Origin: Yinghuangia seranimata
GTDB taxonomy: Bacteria > Actinomycetota > Actinomycetes > Streptomycetales > Streptomycetaceae
Length of the DNA: 64,000 nucleotides
Assembly: GCF_029953285.1 (NCBI RefSeq)
Contig: NZ_JASAOI010000019.1
Location: forward strand, 124,001-188,000
Direction of reading: 5' to 3'
Shown piece by piece: positions 7,676 to 16,359 of this stretch (its first letter is position 1; every line of letters starts with the position of its first letter). The notes beneath the pieces are model-generated. The model saw only the letters and a program-made list of their open reading frames with translations, was not told the DNA's origin and searched no databases. The translations under genes were made by a program, and so were the position numbers.

Positions 7676-7963
7676 GTACGTTCCCCTCCGATGCGTCAAG
7701 CACTGGTTGTTGCGGTCGACAGCGCGGACACCGGCAGTCCCGGAACGGCTCCGCCAGCGGGAACGCAGGGGTCGCCTTCCGGTCACGGGCCGCGCCAGGA
7801 GATGTAGAGCCGTCCGCGTGCACCGTGTACACCTGACACCGCAGCCCCTGGGACGACGGCCAGGTGATGCGCGGTGGGTGCACGCGGCTGGTGTCTGGCA
7901 TGTGACCCACAGTGGCGGTTGCGGATCTCAGTGCTCCACAACCTTCTACGACCTTGCACGAAT

Positions 7964-8818
7964 TCACCGCGCGAGGGCTTCGATGGCCTCCACGATGCGT
8001 GCACGGGCCTGCTCGCCGAATACGGCTTTGCGCAGGTAGGCGTCGAACATGGCTGCGTAGGAGCGCAATTCCGTCGGCGCGGTGACGGTGACCTCGGCAC
8101 CGAGCAGTTCCACATGGGCGCTGCTGTCGTCGTAGATGGTGAACGTCTCGACGGTCCACGTACCCGAGCGGTCGGCGGTGAACGGGACGATGCCGACCGA
8201 CAGGGAGGGCAGGCTCGCCGCTGCGATCAGGTATCCGAGCTGGGCCTCCATCGTGGCCGCGTCACCCATGCGGTTCCGCAGGACGCCTTCCTCGATGAGG
8301 AACACGCCGCGCCGTGGGCCCTCGCGGATGATCCGCGAACGCTCCACCCGAGCCGCCGCAGCCGCCTCGGCGTCGTTGGGCATGCCCCGAAACGTCGCGA
8401 TCGCGGTCAGCAGTGCTGCGGCATAGTCGCGGGTCTGGAGGAACCCGGGGACCAGAGTGGACGAGTACTGCCTGAACAGCCGGGTGCGTTCGTACAACGG
8501 CACGTAGGACTGCTGGATGCTCCGCAGCCCGGCCCGCTCACGCTGCCTCCACTGCACGTACATCGACTCAGCGGCGAGCGCCTGCGCGATGAGGTCCTCT
8601 GCCTGCTCGGGGACGCCGCAGATCTCGCACCACAGCCGTATGTCCGCGGGGCTGGGCAGGGTGGTTCCGGTGATGATCCGGCTGGACTTGGACTCATGCC
8701 ACCCTGCGGCCTGTGCCACATGGGCACCCTTGAGGCCGGCGTCCCGCATGATCTGGGCGAGCCGGGTGGCCAGTGCCACGCGGGCCTGCTGCGCACTGGT
8801 CGACGGGGAACGGGTCAT
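7964..8818 (-). CDS. XRE-type regulator with DUF5753 domain
   Basis: 284 residues. The N-terminal helix-turn-helix is near 12-60 (LAQIMRDAGLKGAHVAQAAG followed by SKSSRIITG). DUF5753 follows, with TLVPGFLQTRDYAAALL near 121-137. The start is taken at the ATG at 8818; the codon before it is GTG and could also serve. Neither has a clear Shine-Dalgarno, so translation may be coupled to the DUF6879 gene that ends 19 nt upstream. With the two genes before it, it forms a three-gene regulatory unit of a kind repeated in streptomycete genomes. Confidence 0.9.
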   Translation of the reverse strand: MTRSPSTSAQQARVALATRLAQIMRDAGLKGAHVAQAAGWHESKSSRIITGTTLPSPADIRLWCEICGVPEQAEDLIAQALAAESMYVQWRQRERAGLRSIQQSYVPLYERTRLFRQYSSTLVPGFLQTRDYAAALLTAIATFRGMPNDAEAAAAARVERSRIIREGPRRGVFLIEEGVLRNRMGDAATMEAQLGYLIAAASLPSLSVGIVPFTADRSGTWTVETFTIYDDSSAHVELLGAEVTVTAPTELRSYAAMFDAYLRKAVFGEQARARIVEAIEALAR

Positions 8819-8837
8819 CACGGAGGGGGCAGCGCAG

Positions 8838-9350
8838 TCAGATCACGAAGTCCTCGTGGGGGACGCCGCGTTTCCACGCCGCGTCAAACGAGTCGACGAT
8901 CCGCGCGGCCAGCTCTTTGTTTTCGACGTCGTCGAACCTCAGAAATCGGTCGTCACCGTCGAAGATGTTCCAGCGCACCAGCGACCGGTCAAAGACCCAC
9001 AGGTCGTTCACCGGCACCTGCACATCCGGCGCCGCGCCGCGGTCCAGCCATCGAACCTCTTCACCCGATCGGATCGTGGCGGGTGTACCCGCGTGTTCGT
9101 ACCGGATGTAGTCAGAGGCGGGCAGGCTCACCACGCGCAGCCGGCGGACCTGGACGCCCCTCCCGGTTGCCGCCGCCACGGTGGAGCAGAAGTCGCTCCA
9201 CCGCCCCGAGTGCGTCTCCGCGGTCAGGCGCCCTGCGCGCCAGTCCGCGAAGTACTCGTCGTCGACGTTGTAGAGGTCGCGCAGTTCGAGATGCACAGCC
9301 TCGAACTGGCAGCCCTCGAACAACTCATCCCACGTCCGCACGTTCGGCAA
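8838..9350 (-). CDS. DUF6879 family protein
   Basis: About 170 residues with the DUF6879 layout: an acidic N-terminal stretch (HLELRDLYNVDDEYFADW), then GVQVRRLRVVSLPASDYIR, the GEEVRWLDR turn and DLWVFDRSLVRWNIF. No enzymatic function is known. Genes of this family sit beside XRE regulators in actinomycetes. The start is uncertain: TTG at 9350 has GGAGG 10 nt upstream and overlaps the preceding small gene by 26 nt; GTG at 9341 is the alternative. The overlap suggests translational coupling. Confidence 0.75.
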   Translation of the reverse strand: MPNVRTWDELFEGCQFEAVHLELRDLYNVDDEYFADWRAGRLTAETHSGRWSDFCSTVAAATGRGVQVRRLRVVSLPASDYIRYEHAGTPATIRSGEEVRWLDRGAAPDVQVPVNDLWVFDRSLVRWNIFDGDDRFLRFDDVENKELAARIVDSFDAAWKRGVPHEDFVI

Positions 9351-9567
9351 GCTCGCACGCCCTCCTGATCGCGTCCGCCATATGACGAGGCAGATGCACC
9401 ACCGACTCACCCTCGGGAACCGGCCCCTGGGCCAGGCAGGCCGCCAACATGTCGGCCGGCGCGTCGAAGCCCTGGAAGACGAAGTTCCCCGTGTCCTTGT
9501 CGACCCAGATCGTCGGGCAGGTGCCGCCCTCGCTCTTGTCGTCGACAGCCACGAACTCTAGATCCAT
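9325..9567 (-). CDS. Small conserved-type protein encoded with DUF6879 and XRE partners
   Basis: 80 residues starting MDLEFVAVDDKSEGGTCPT and continuing through a TGNFVFQGFD turn to a helical C-terminus (MADAIRRACELAERADVG). I do not recognise a named domain. It is acidic, cytosolic and has no membrane segment. The ATG at 9567 has a GGGGAT stretch a few bases upstream. Its end overlaps the DUF6879 gene, so the two are probably made together. Size and position resemble the small partner proteins that accompany XRE-DUF5753 regulators. Confidence 0.65.
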   Translation of the reverse strand: MDLEFVAVDDKSEGGTCPTIWVDKDTGNFVFQGFDAPADMLAACLAQGPVPEGESVVHLPRHMADAIRRACELAERADVG

Positions 9568-9798
9568 GCCGATCCCCCGATCGATCGTCGTGCGCAACCT
9601 TCTACAGCGTTCCCTCTCCCAGGGGAACGCCAGCCAATCCTCGGACCGGGGACGCTGCCTCCAGCACGGGTAGATCGACGCTTTCGCAACCACGCACACG
9701 ATCCAGCGGTGGCCGACAGGCCGCTGTACCTGCTGCACAGCAGGTAGGGCAATCGCATCTACGCCACGCCTCGTGGATGCCCGGAGTCCGGCAGCCGC

Positions 9799-12700
9799 TT
9801 GGCTAGGCTTGATTTCGACGGCACATGGACAGCCCGCGCTCTGCGCGATCGGCCAGGGCTATTGCTGTGGGCAGGTGCGCAAGCGTTGCATGTGAACAGT
9901 GCCAATGTGTGGGCAAGGCCCGAAACGTTCGAAGGCAACCGAGTCGGACAGTTGCTGGTCCCACGCGGATCTCTAAGGGTGGAAGAAGGCCCGGAAGGCC
10001 AGCTGGCGGTGTCAGGCCAGTTTGGGTCTTGGCCAGCTATTCGCGCCGGGAACAGCACTGGCGACCAGCTCACGGCGCTCATCCCCACAGTCCGCACGGG
10101 TACAGGGCAGGTCACGTGGCTGGGTGACAAGGCGCTCCTGAGCCCGAACACGGTGCTGGACTCCTTCGTAGATGGGATCGGATTTCGCCCCCACACTGAC
10201 GAACACAGTCTGCGACGTCCGCAGATCGGTGCGCTGCACTCCGTGCTGGGCTACTGGTCATCAGGGATCCCTGACCCCGGTGTGGTGGTCATGCCCACCG
10301 GCACCGGCAAGACCGAGACGATGCTGGCATTGCTGGTCGCCAGCCGGCCGGCAAAGCTCCTGGTGCTCGTGCCGAGCAGCGCACTGCGCGACCAGATCGC
10401 CAGGAAATTCGAGACACTCGGCGTCCTGCAGAAGTTCGAGATCGTCACGCCCGACGTTCTGAGACCGTGCGTGGGACGCCTTGAGCACGGGTTCAAGGAC
10501 GTTGCCAGCGCGGCCGCGTTCGGGGCTGCCTGCAACGTAGTCGTGGCTACTCCTCATGCCCTCCACGCATGTGATCCGCTGGCGCGGGACGTCTTGCTTG
10601 AGTCTTTCTCCCATCTGATCGTCGACGAAGCGCACCACGCGCCAGCCGCCAGCTGGACCAGCGTGATTGAGGGCTTCACTGGACGGAGCGTCCTGCTCTT
10701 CACAGCTACCCCGTTTCGCGAAGACGGGCGGGCCTTGCCAGGGCGGACGATCTTCCGGTTTCCTCTGCGCGAAGCCCAAAGGGATGGCTACTTCACCACG
10801 ATCGACTACCGCGCTGTACTCAACCTGGAGAGCACCGACGCGATATTGACGCAGCTCGCGGTAGAGCGGCTACGACGAGACCTTGCAGACGGTTACGACC
10901 ACATCCTGATGGCCCGGGCCAAGAGCATCGCGCGTGCCGAGGAAATCGTCGAGCTCTACCGGAGAGAAGCTCCTGATCTCGGCCCGGCAGTCCTGCACGA
11001 ACGCCTCCCAGCACGGCGCCGCAAGCAAGCACTGGCATCCCTCGATGACCGGTCCTGTCGCATTGTCGTCTGCGTCGACATGCTGGGCGAAGGGTTCGAC
11101 CTCCCGGCTCTGAAAATCGCTGCCCTGCACGACGTGAAGAAGAGCCTCAGCCCCATGATCCAGTTCATTGGGCGGTTCACCCGATCGACAGGCGACTCCA
11201 AGATCGGTACGGCATCCGTGTTCGTCGGCCGAGACCCATCGGTAGCCCTGGCACCGCTGCGCGATCTCCTTCGCGAGGACGCCGACTGGAACCTCATCCT
11301 GCACGACGTCACCGAACGGGCCAGCAGCGCGGTCGAGGCGATCGGCGAGTTCGAAGCGTCTTTCGTCGGCGGCCCACCCGAAGTCTCCGTCGCCGTTCTG
11401 GAACCCAAGATGAGCGCCATCGCCCACCGGGCGCCCACACGAGAGTGGGACCCGGATCGCGCCCTGTCGGTCTATGGCGCGGACCGCGTCCTCGGCGCGA
11501 ACATCGCCACCAATGCGAGCTCGTCGGTGGCGTGGTTCGTTCTTGAGCACAGAGACGGCGTGAGCTGGGGAGCCGCGCATGCGCTAGAGGAGACCACCTA
11601 CGAACTCGTGATCATGTACTTCAATCGAAGCCAACGAGTCCTCTTCGTTCATGGCTCCCACAACAGCAGTCACTTCGCCGAACTAGCACAGGCAGTTCTC
11701 GGCGCCGAGAGCCAGCGTATTGAAGGACCAACGGCTCTCCGCGTCTTGGCCCGGTTGGATCGACTCATTCCGACCAACATCGGTCTTCTGGATGCCCGCA
11801 GTCACTTCAACCGCTTCTCCATGCACGTAGGAAGCGACGTCAATGAGGCGCTGAACACGGCAGACAAGCAGGGAAAGAGCCAGACCCACATCGCCACTTC
11901 CGGCTACGACGAGGGCGAGAAGGTCACGATCAGCGCGGCGGTTTCAGGCCGATTCTGGTCGATGAGGACGGCCCCCAACTTGAAGTCCTGGACCGACTGG
12001 TGCGATGCGCAGGGGGCGAAGCTCCTCGACGACAGCATCAGTCTGGATGACATCCTCGAAGGATTCGTCATCCCTCAGGATCTCACCGAACGGCCCCCCT
12101 ACGTCCTGCTCGCCCTGGAGTGGCCGTGGGAGCTCTTCCTAGGCACTGGCTCTAGCCGTTCGATCTCCTACGCGGGGTCCGCCTACCCAGTAGCCGATGT
12201 CGACTTGGCCGTCGACGACTTCTCTTCCACCGGCCCGTTCCTCTTCTCCTTGGTCACGCCGGCTTGGCGCCTCCGGTATCGCGGAGACTTCACCGCAGCA
12301 GGTCTCGCCTACAGCCCTGTCGGTGACGACGCGGAAGTGGTCACGACTCGACAGCGCACCCCACTCGCTGACTGGTTCAGTCGACACAAGCCCAGCCTGT
12401 TCCTCGAAGGCGACCGCATGATCACCGCCCAGAGCCGGCTCCACGCTCCTCGCTACGATCAACTCCCTTATGATCGAGCCCTCTTGCGGGTCTTGACCTG
12501 GGCCGGAGTGGACCTTCAAAAGGAGTCGCAGGGTCCCGAACGCCGCGCCGACTCCATCCAGGCATTCATGTCGGCCTACCTGCAGACAGCACAGGAATTC
12601 AATGTGCTACTCGACGATGACCGCGCCGGCGAAGCCGCGGACCTCGTCGGAATCAAGCTCCACAATGGCGAGCTAAGCGTCACATTGGTCCACTGCAAGT

Positions 12701-13062
12701 ACTCCTCGGACCCGAAGCCTGGCGCTCGACTGGCAGACCTGTACGAGCTCACCGGCCAAGCAATCCGAGGCGCCAAGTGGCGCCAGGGCGGCTTCGACGC
12801 TCTCCTGCACCACCTCGACCGACGAGCCCGCGACTACAAATCGCGCACCGGCAAGAGCCCCTACGAAGTCGGCGACATTGAAGAGCTCTACAGGATCCGG
12901 CAGCTCGCGCCGCAACTCAAGCCTCGATTTCACACCGTACTGGCCCAACCGGGCCTATCCGCTCAAGCCTGCACCGCCGAACACCTTCGAGTACTCGCCG
13001 GCGCCCAGTCGTACCTTCACACCGTCACCAGGGGTAGCTTCACCGTCTACTGCAGCGCCTAG
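9799..13062 (+). CDS. Large SF2 helicase with a C-terminal nuclease-like domain
   Basis: 1087 residues. The SF2 motor has Walker A MPTGTGKTE (165-173), DEAHH (276-280), TATPF (302-306), CVDMLGEGFDLPALK near 425-439 and QFIGRFTR near 455-462 (motif VI), as in Res subunits of restriction enzymes. A long middle region has no motif I recognise. Near 945-972 an Asp (ADLVG), Glu (GELSV) and Lys (HCKYS) are spaced as in PD-(D/E)xK nucleases. It likely acts on foreign DNA. No methyltransferase is adjacent, so it could be a single-protein defence gene. The first possible start in frame is TTG at 9799; an in-frame TAG lies at 9745. GC looks lower than in the flanks. Confidence 0.85.
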   Translation: MARLDFDGTWTARALRDRPGLLLWAGAQALHVNSANVWARPETFEGNRVGQLLVPRGSLRVEEGPEGQLAVSGQFGSWPAIRAGNSTGDQLTALIPTVRTGTGQVTWLGDKALLSPNTVLDSFVDGIGFRPHTDEHSLRRPQIGALHSVLGYWSSGIPDPGVVVMPTGTGKTETMLALLVASRPAKLLVLVPSSALRDQIARKFETLGVLQKFEIVTPDVLRPCVGRLEHGFKDVASAAAFGAACNVVVATPHALHACDPLARDVLLESFSHLIVDEAHHAPAASWTSVIEGFTGRSVLLFTATPFREDGRALPGRTIFRFPLREAQRDGYFTTIDYRAVLNLESTDAILTQLAVERLRRDLADGYDHILMARAKSIARAEEIVELYRREAPDLGPAVLHERLPARRRKQALASLDDRSCRIVVCVDMLGEGFDLPALKIAALHDVKKSLSPMIQFIGRFTRSTGDSKIGTASVFVGRDPSVALAPLRDLLREDADWNLILHDVTERASSAVEAIGEFEASFVGGPPEVSVAVLEPKMSAIAHRAPTREWDPDRALSVYGADRVLGANIATNASSSVAWFVLEHRDGVSWGAAHALEETTYELVIMYFNRSQRVLFVHGSHNSSHFAELAQAVLGAESQRIEGPTALRVLARLDRLIPTNIGLLDARSHFNRFSMHVGSDVNEALNTADKQGKSQTHIATSGYDEGEKVTISAAVSGRFWSMRTAPNLKSWTDWCDAQGAKLLDDSISLDDILEGFVIPQDLTERPPYVLLALEWPWELFLGTGSSRSISYAGSAYPVADVDLAVDDFSSTGPFLFSLVTPAWRLRYRGDFTAAGLAYSPVGDDAEVVTTRQRTPLADWFSRHKPSLFLEGDRMITAQSRLHAPRYDQLPYDRALLRVLTWAGVDLQKESQGPERRADSIQAFMSAYLQTAQEFNVLLDDDRAGEAADLVGIKLHNGELSVTLVHCKYSSDPKPGARLADLYELTGQAIRGAKWRQGGFDALLHHLDRRARDYKSRTGKSPYEVGDIEELYRIRQLAPQLKPRFHTVLAQPGLSAQACTAEHLRVLAGAQSYLHTVTRGSFTVYCSA

Positions 13063-13148
13063 CAAATCCGATCATGAACTCGTAGCTGTCTGCATTGCCC
13101 CGGGGCATACCCAGTCCGCGAGTACCACGGGCCCGCGGACACCCCGTG

Positions 13149-13685
13149 TCAGTCGCAAACCTGCCTCGCAAGGACGTCAGCGATCATCCTCGCGGCGAAG
13201 GTCTGGTCGTCGGTGATGCGGTTGACGTGCTCCGCGAGCAGGACGGTAGTGGCTTCCAAGGGATTCATCTCGTCCTGGGTCCAGTCGCCAAACTGCTCGC
13301 GCCACAGATTGGGGCTCAGACCGTTCGCTGCGGCGACGAGTAGGCCGGCCATCGTCGGGATGGTCTCGGAGCGGAAGCTCTTGGGCATCATCCGCATCGA
13401 GGCCACAAGGTTGGACACGACGACCTCGATCACGTCCTCGTCGTGGTCCTCGTAGGCGGCCCGCAGCCACTTCATGAACATGAAGATGAGCGTGCATGTG
13501 CCGTCCAGCACGGCTTCGGCTTCCGCGGCGTCCAGGGACGCGATGAACTGATCGACCAGCGCCTGCTGCTCGGGGTCGGCTTCAACACTGCCGTCGTAGA
13601 TCTGCTTGAGCCGGGAGTCGATCATCAGGAGCGCGGCGCCGACGTCGCCGACGGGCGCATGCTGAGGGTCGCAAAGCGATGACAC
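13149..13685 (-). CDS. Hypothetical helical protein
   Basis: 178 residues, no domain recognised. The chain is acidic and largely helical, with a hydrophobic run TLIFMFMKWLRAAYEDHDED about one third in. There is no signal peptide. The GTG at 13685 has GGAGG 6 nt upstream, which supports the start over the longer open frame. It converges on the helicase gene with an 86-nt gap and neighbours the transposase relic, so it is probably an accessory gene of the island. Confidence 0.6.
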   Translation of the reverse strand: MSSLCDPQHAPVGDVGAALLMIDSRLKQIYDGSVEADPEQQALVDQFIASLDAAEAEAVLDGTCTLIFMFMKWLRAAYEDHDEDVIEVVVSNLVASMRMMPKSFRSETIPTMAGLLVAAANGLSPNLWREQFGDWTQDEMNPLEATTVLLAEHVNRITDDQTFAARMIADVLARQVCD

Positions 13686-13843
13686 AGAGGCCCTCCTCTC
13701 GTGACCGCGGCATGGCACGCGGTATGCCCGCACCATAGAGCGCCGGGCAGGCTGAGGTCCGGCGAATCCCAACAAAGCGGGGTAGGCCCGGGGCCTGCTG
13801 CGTCAGCCAACCCTGCGGGTGCCGAAAACCCCATCCGCGCAGG

Positions 13844-14941
13844 TCAAGCTGCATGTCGGTATTCGTGGATGGTGCCGCCGAGTCGGTCGTGCCAGCGTAT
13901 CCGCAGCCGTGCCAGCTGGTCGGGATTGGTGATCGGCTCGGGCAGTGCGCGTAGTGGCGCCGCCTGGTGGAGCGTCCGGTGCGGCCGGTGCTGGTTGTAG
14001 TGCTGTTCGAACTGGCGTAGTGCGTGGAGTAGGTGGCGCTGGTTCCAGATGAGTGTGCGCTCGAGGAGTTCGTGGCGCTAGGTGCGGACCCAGCGTTCCA
14101 TGACGGCGTTCATGCGCGGGGTGCGGACCGCGGTGAGGACGGTGCGGATCCCGGTGTCGGCGAGGACCTGGTCGAACAGTGCCGGGAACTTGGCGTCCCG
14201 GTCGCGGATGAGGAACGCCGCTTTGGTGCCGGCGTCGTCGAGGTCCATGACGAGGTTCCGGACGGCCTGGGTGACCCACGCGGCGGTTGGGTGCGGTGTG
14301 CTGCCGAGGACGCGGATCCGGCGGGTGGCGTGCTCGATGACCGCGAACACGTACTGGCGCTGCCCGGTCAGCGTGACAGTCTCGAAGAAGTCGCAGGCCA
14401 GGATGGCGTCGGCCTGGGGGCGGAGGAAGCCGGCCCACGTGGTGGTGCCGCGTTCGGGTACGGGATCGATGCCCGCGGTCTTGAGAATCTCCCAGACGGT
14501 GGACGCGGCGACGCGGATGCCGAGCAGGGCGAGTTCGCCGTGGATGCGGGGGTAGCCCCAGGTCGGGTTCTCCCGGGCGAGCCGGAGTACGAGGACGCGG
14601 ATGGAGTGGACGGTGCGCGGTCGTCCGGGGCGTTTGCGCTGAGAAGCCTTCGCGTGTCGGCGGCGGACCAGGTCGCGGTGCCAGCGCAGGACGGTGTCGG
14701 GGTGCACGGTCAGCCGCAGCCGACGGAGCACACCGCGCGGCAGCGGGTGCAGCAGGGCTGCGAGGAGGGCACGTTCGGGCGCGGTGAACCGCGGCCGCCG
14801 GTCACCCAGCTGTCGTTCGAGGACGGTGATCTGGTGGCGCAGGGCCAGGATCTCGACCTCCTTGGCACGGTCACTCAGGGGCAGCAGCCGCAACGCGGCG
14901 AACGCGTTCGTGACCGCGAGGTAGGCGAATCGAAGCAGCAC
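13844..14941 (-). pseudogene. Transposase with rve/DDE core, interrupted by an in-frame stop (IS copy 1)
   Basis: The frame reads from a GTG at 14941 through an N-terminal LALRHQITVLERQ region, then the DDE core: Asp in ILACDFFETV, Asp in IRDRDAKF and Glu in NAVMERWVRT. A TAG at 14078-14080 follows WVRT directly. The same frame continues to 13844 with about 78 more residues ending in GGTIHEYRHAA. In the second copy (20357-20700) the codon at the stop position is TGC, so the stop is a mutation, not the natural end. All three acidic residues remain in the truncated product, but loss of the C-terminus probably inactivates it. Sequence similarity to copy 2 starts at 13810, which marks this end of the element. 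Confidence 0.85.
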
Positions 14942-15567
14942 GGATGATCATGGTGCCGCAGTACTGGTCACTGCCGTACGTCAGGATGCAGCACTGGCTG
15001 GGGTACCTCCCTGCGGCCTCCCACCTGCACGGATGGAGTTCTCGGCACGCACAGGCCCCCGCGACGGCGGCGAAGCAGCCTGTCGTCAGCGCGGTTGCGT
15101 GGTGACCTTTTACGTGAGGTTCGCGGGGCGACCATGGCGACCATGCGCCAACTCGGTCTGCTGCTCGGGGCGTTGCACAGGCTTTCGACTCCCGCCGATC
15201 TCGATATCGGCCCGCTTCAGCCCCGCACAGCTTCGTCGGCTGCTAAAGCGTAGAGGAGCTGGACCAGAACATCGGGCACGGCAACTGGGCAATCGGCACC
15301 GCGTTCTACACCGCGACCTGTGCTCCATCAATCAGGTCGATGGTGGTTACGAGTGGCTGGCGACAGCATCTCGTTCGAGTCCATGTCGTTGGAACTGGGC
15401 ATCGTGGGAGGAAGGTTCACTTCGCCCATTCGTAGGCTCCTGACCGCTTCAAAGAAGTCGTGTCAGGCGCTCGCGTACTGAGCAAAACATCCATCGCCCT
15501 GGAATTTACGACCCAGGGCGACAGGCGCGCAACAAATATCTGCTTTCATCATCCCGGCGCTCGAACC
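14942..15567. other. 626-nt stretch with no convincing gene between the IS relic and hsdS
   Basis: No open frame here shows a recognisable family, good start site or actinomycete codon bias. A plus-strand frame at 15033-15443 has none of these. The minus strand directly after the hsdS stop does not resume a second HsdS recognition domain in any frame I could follow. The region probably holds scrambled remains of the IS boundary and of whatever once followed hsdS. Confidence 0.5.
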
Positions 15568-16359
15568 TCACGCAATGAGAAGAGAAAGCTGATCCAGCAA
15601 AGCAAAGGCCTCATCCAGGCGCTCGGCGATACGCCCCTGCTCAGGCAGCGGTGCCAACGGAACGGCCAACGCTTTGACCTGCTTGCCATTGATTCCAATA
15701 TTTCCCGCGGTTGTCGCCGCAACATCCTCAATCTGCCTTCGAACAAACTGGGAGTTGATTACATGTCGCAAATAGGCATGCGACACGATGATTGCCCGAA
15801 GGCAGATAAGCTTGTCTGGATGCAGAATCGAATCATTCACCTCGGCGGGAACCTGGGACACCCTGCCGACATAGCGCAAGTTGCCGTTGAAACGACAAGC
15901 CAGAAGGTCGCCGGGACGAACCAGGTAAGGACTAGCTTGCTCCTCGGGCAACTCGGCGAACTTGTGGTCAGAAAGGTTGACAACGCCGTCGCGCCGAGAC
16001 GTTGCGGCACTGATCCGAAGCAGTGGGTAGCCCTCACCCACATCGTTCGGCTTAGCCGACGTTCCGTTCCGACAGTGAGCCAAGATGTCGCCGAGGGGGA
16101 CCAGTCGCCACGAATCAGGCAAAGCGAAATTTCCGTCCGACTCTAGCGCACGCACCCCGCCCTTTAGCCCCCGAGCTTCCTTCTCCGAGGCGATTCGCGC
16201 AAGCAAGCGGTCGACGGACTCACTCTCCGGTTCCGACTCTACAAGGTGCCCTGTCAGAGCAAGCTCAACGACAGCATCTCGAATCCTCTCAATACCGCCG
16301 GGAATACGCGCCAACTCATCCAAGCTGTCGACCATGAGTCGGAGCTCATCAAGATCCAT
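15568..16359 (-). CDS. hsdS: Type I restriction-modification specificity subunit, half-length
   Basis: 263 residues, where most HsdS proteins have 380-450 and two target-recognition domains. One such domain is present: N-terminal helices with IPGGIERIRDAVVELALTGH, the LPDSWRLVPLGDI entry to the recognition domain, then PLPEQGRIAERLDEAFALLD, which is normally the central spacer. The protein stops right after that spacer, where the second domain would begin. It may be a natural half-subunit that pairs with itself (a palindromic target would follow) or a 3' truncation linked to the IS rearrangement downstream. The ATG at 16359 overlaps hsdM by 11 nt. GC looks clearly lower than the rest of the window, which suggests transfer. 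Confidence 0.85.
   Translation of the reverse strand: MDLDELRLMVDSLDELARIPGGIERIRDAVVELALTGHLVESEPESESVDRLLARIASEKEARGLKGGVRALESDGNFALPDSWRLVPLGDILAHCRNGTSAKPNDVGEGYPLLRISAATSRRDGVVNLSDHKFAELPEEQASPYLVRPGDLLACRFNGNLRYVGRVSQVPAEVNDSILHPDKLICLRAIIVSHAYLRHVINSQFVRRQIEDVAATTAGNIGINGKQVKALAVPLAPLPEQGRIAERLDEAFALLDQLSLLIA

Noticed and set aside
7587-7901. Possible 104-residue minus-strand gene starting MPDTSRVHPPRITWP with a CRCPRC motif
   Set aside because: It overlaps the well-started DUF5753 gene by 89 nt and has no clear ribosome-binding site or recognised family. It may be a real small gene but cannot be supported from sequence alone.
15033-15443. 136-residue plus-strand open frame between the IS relic and hsdS
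   Set aside because: No Shine-Dalgarno, no domain, Cys/Arg/Ser-rich composition typical of a chance frame, and it lies in rearranged IS-boundary DNA.
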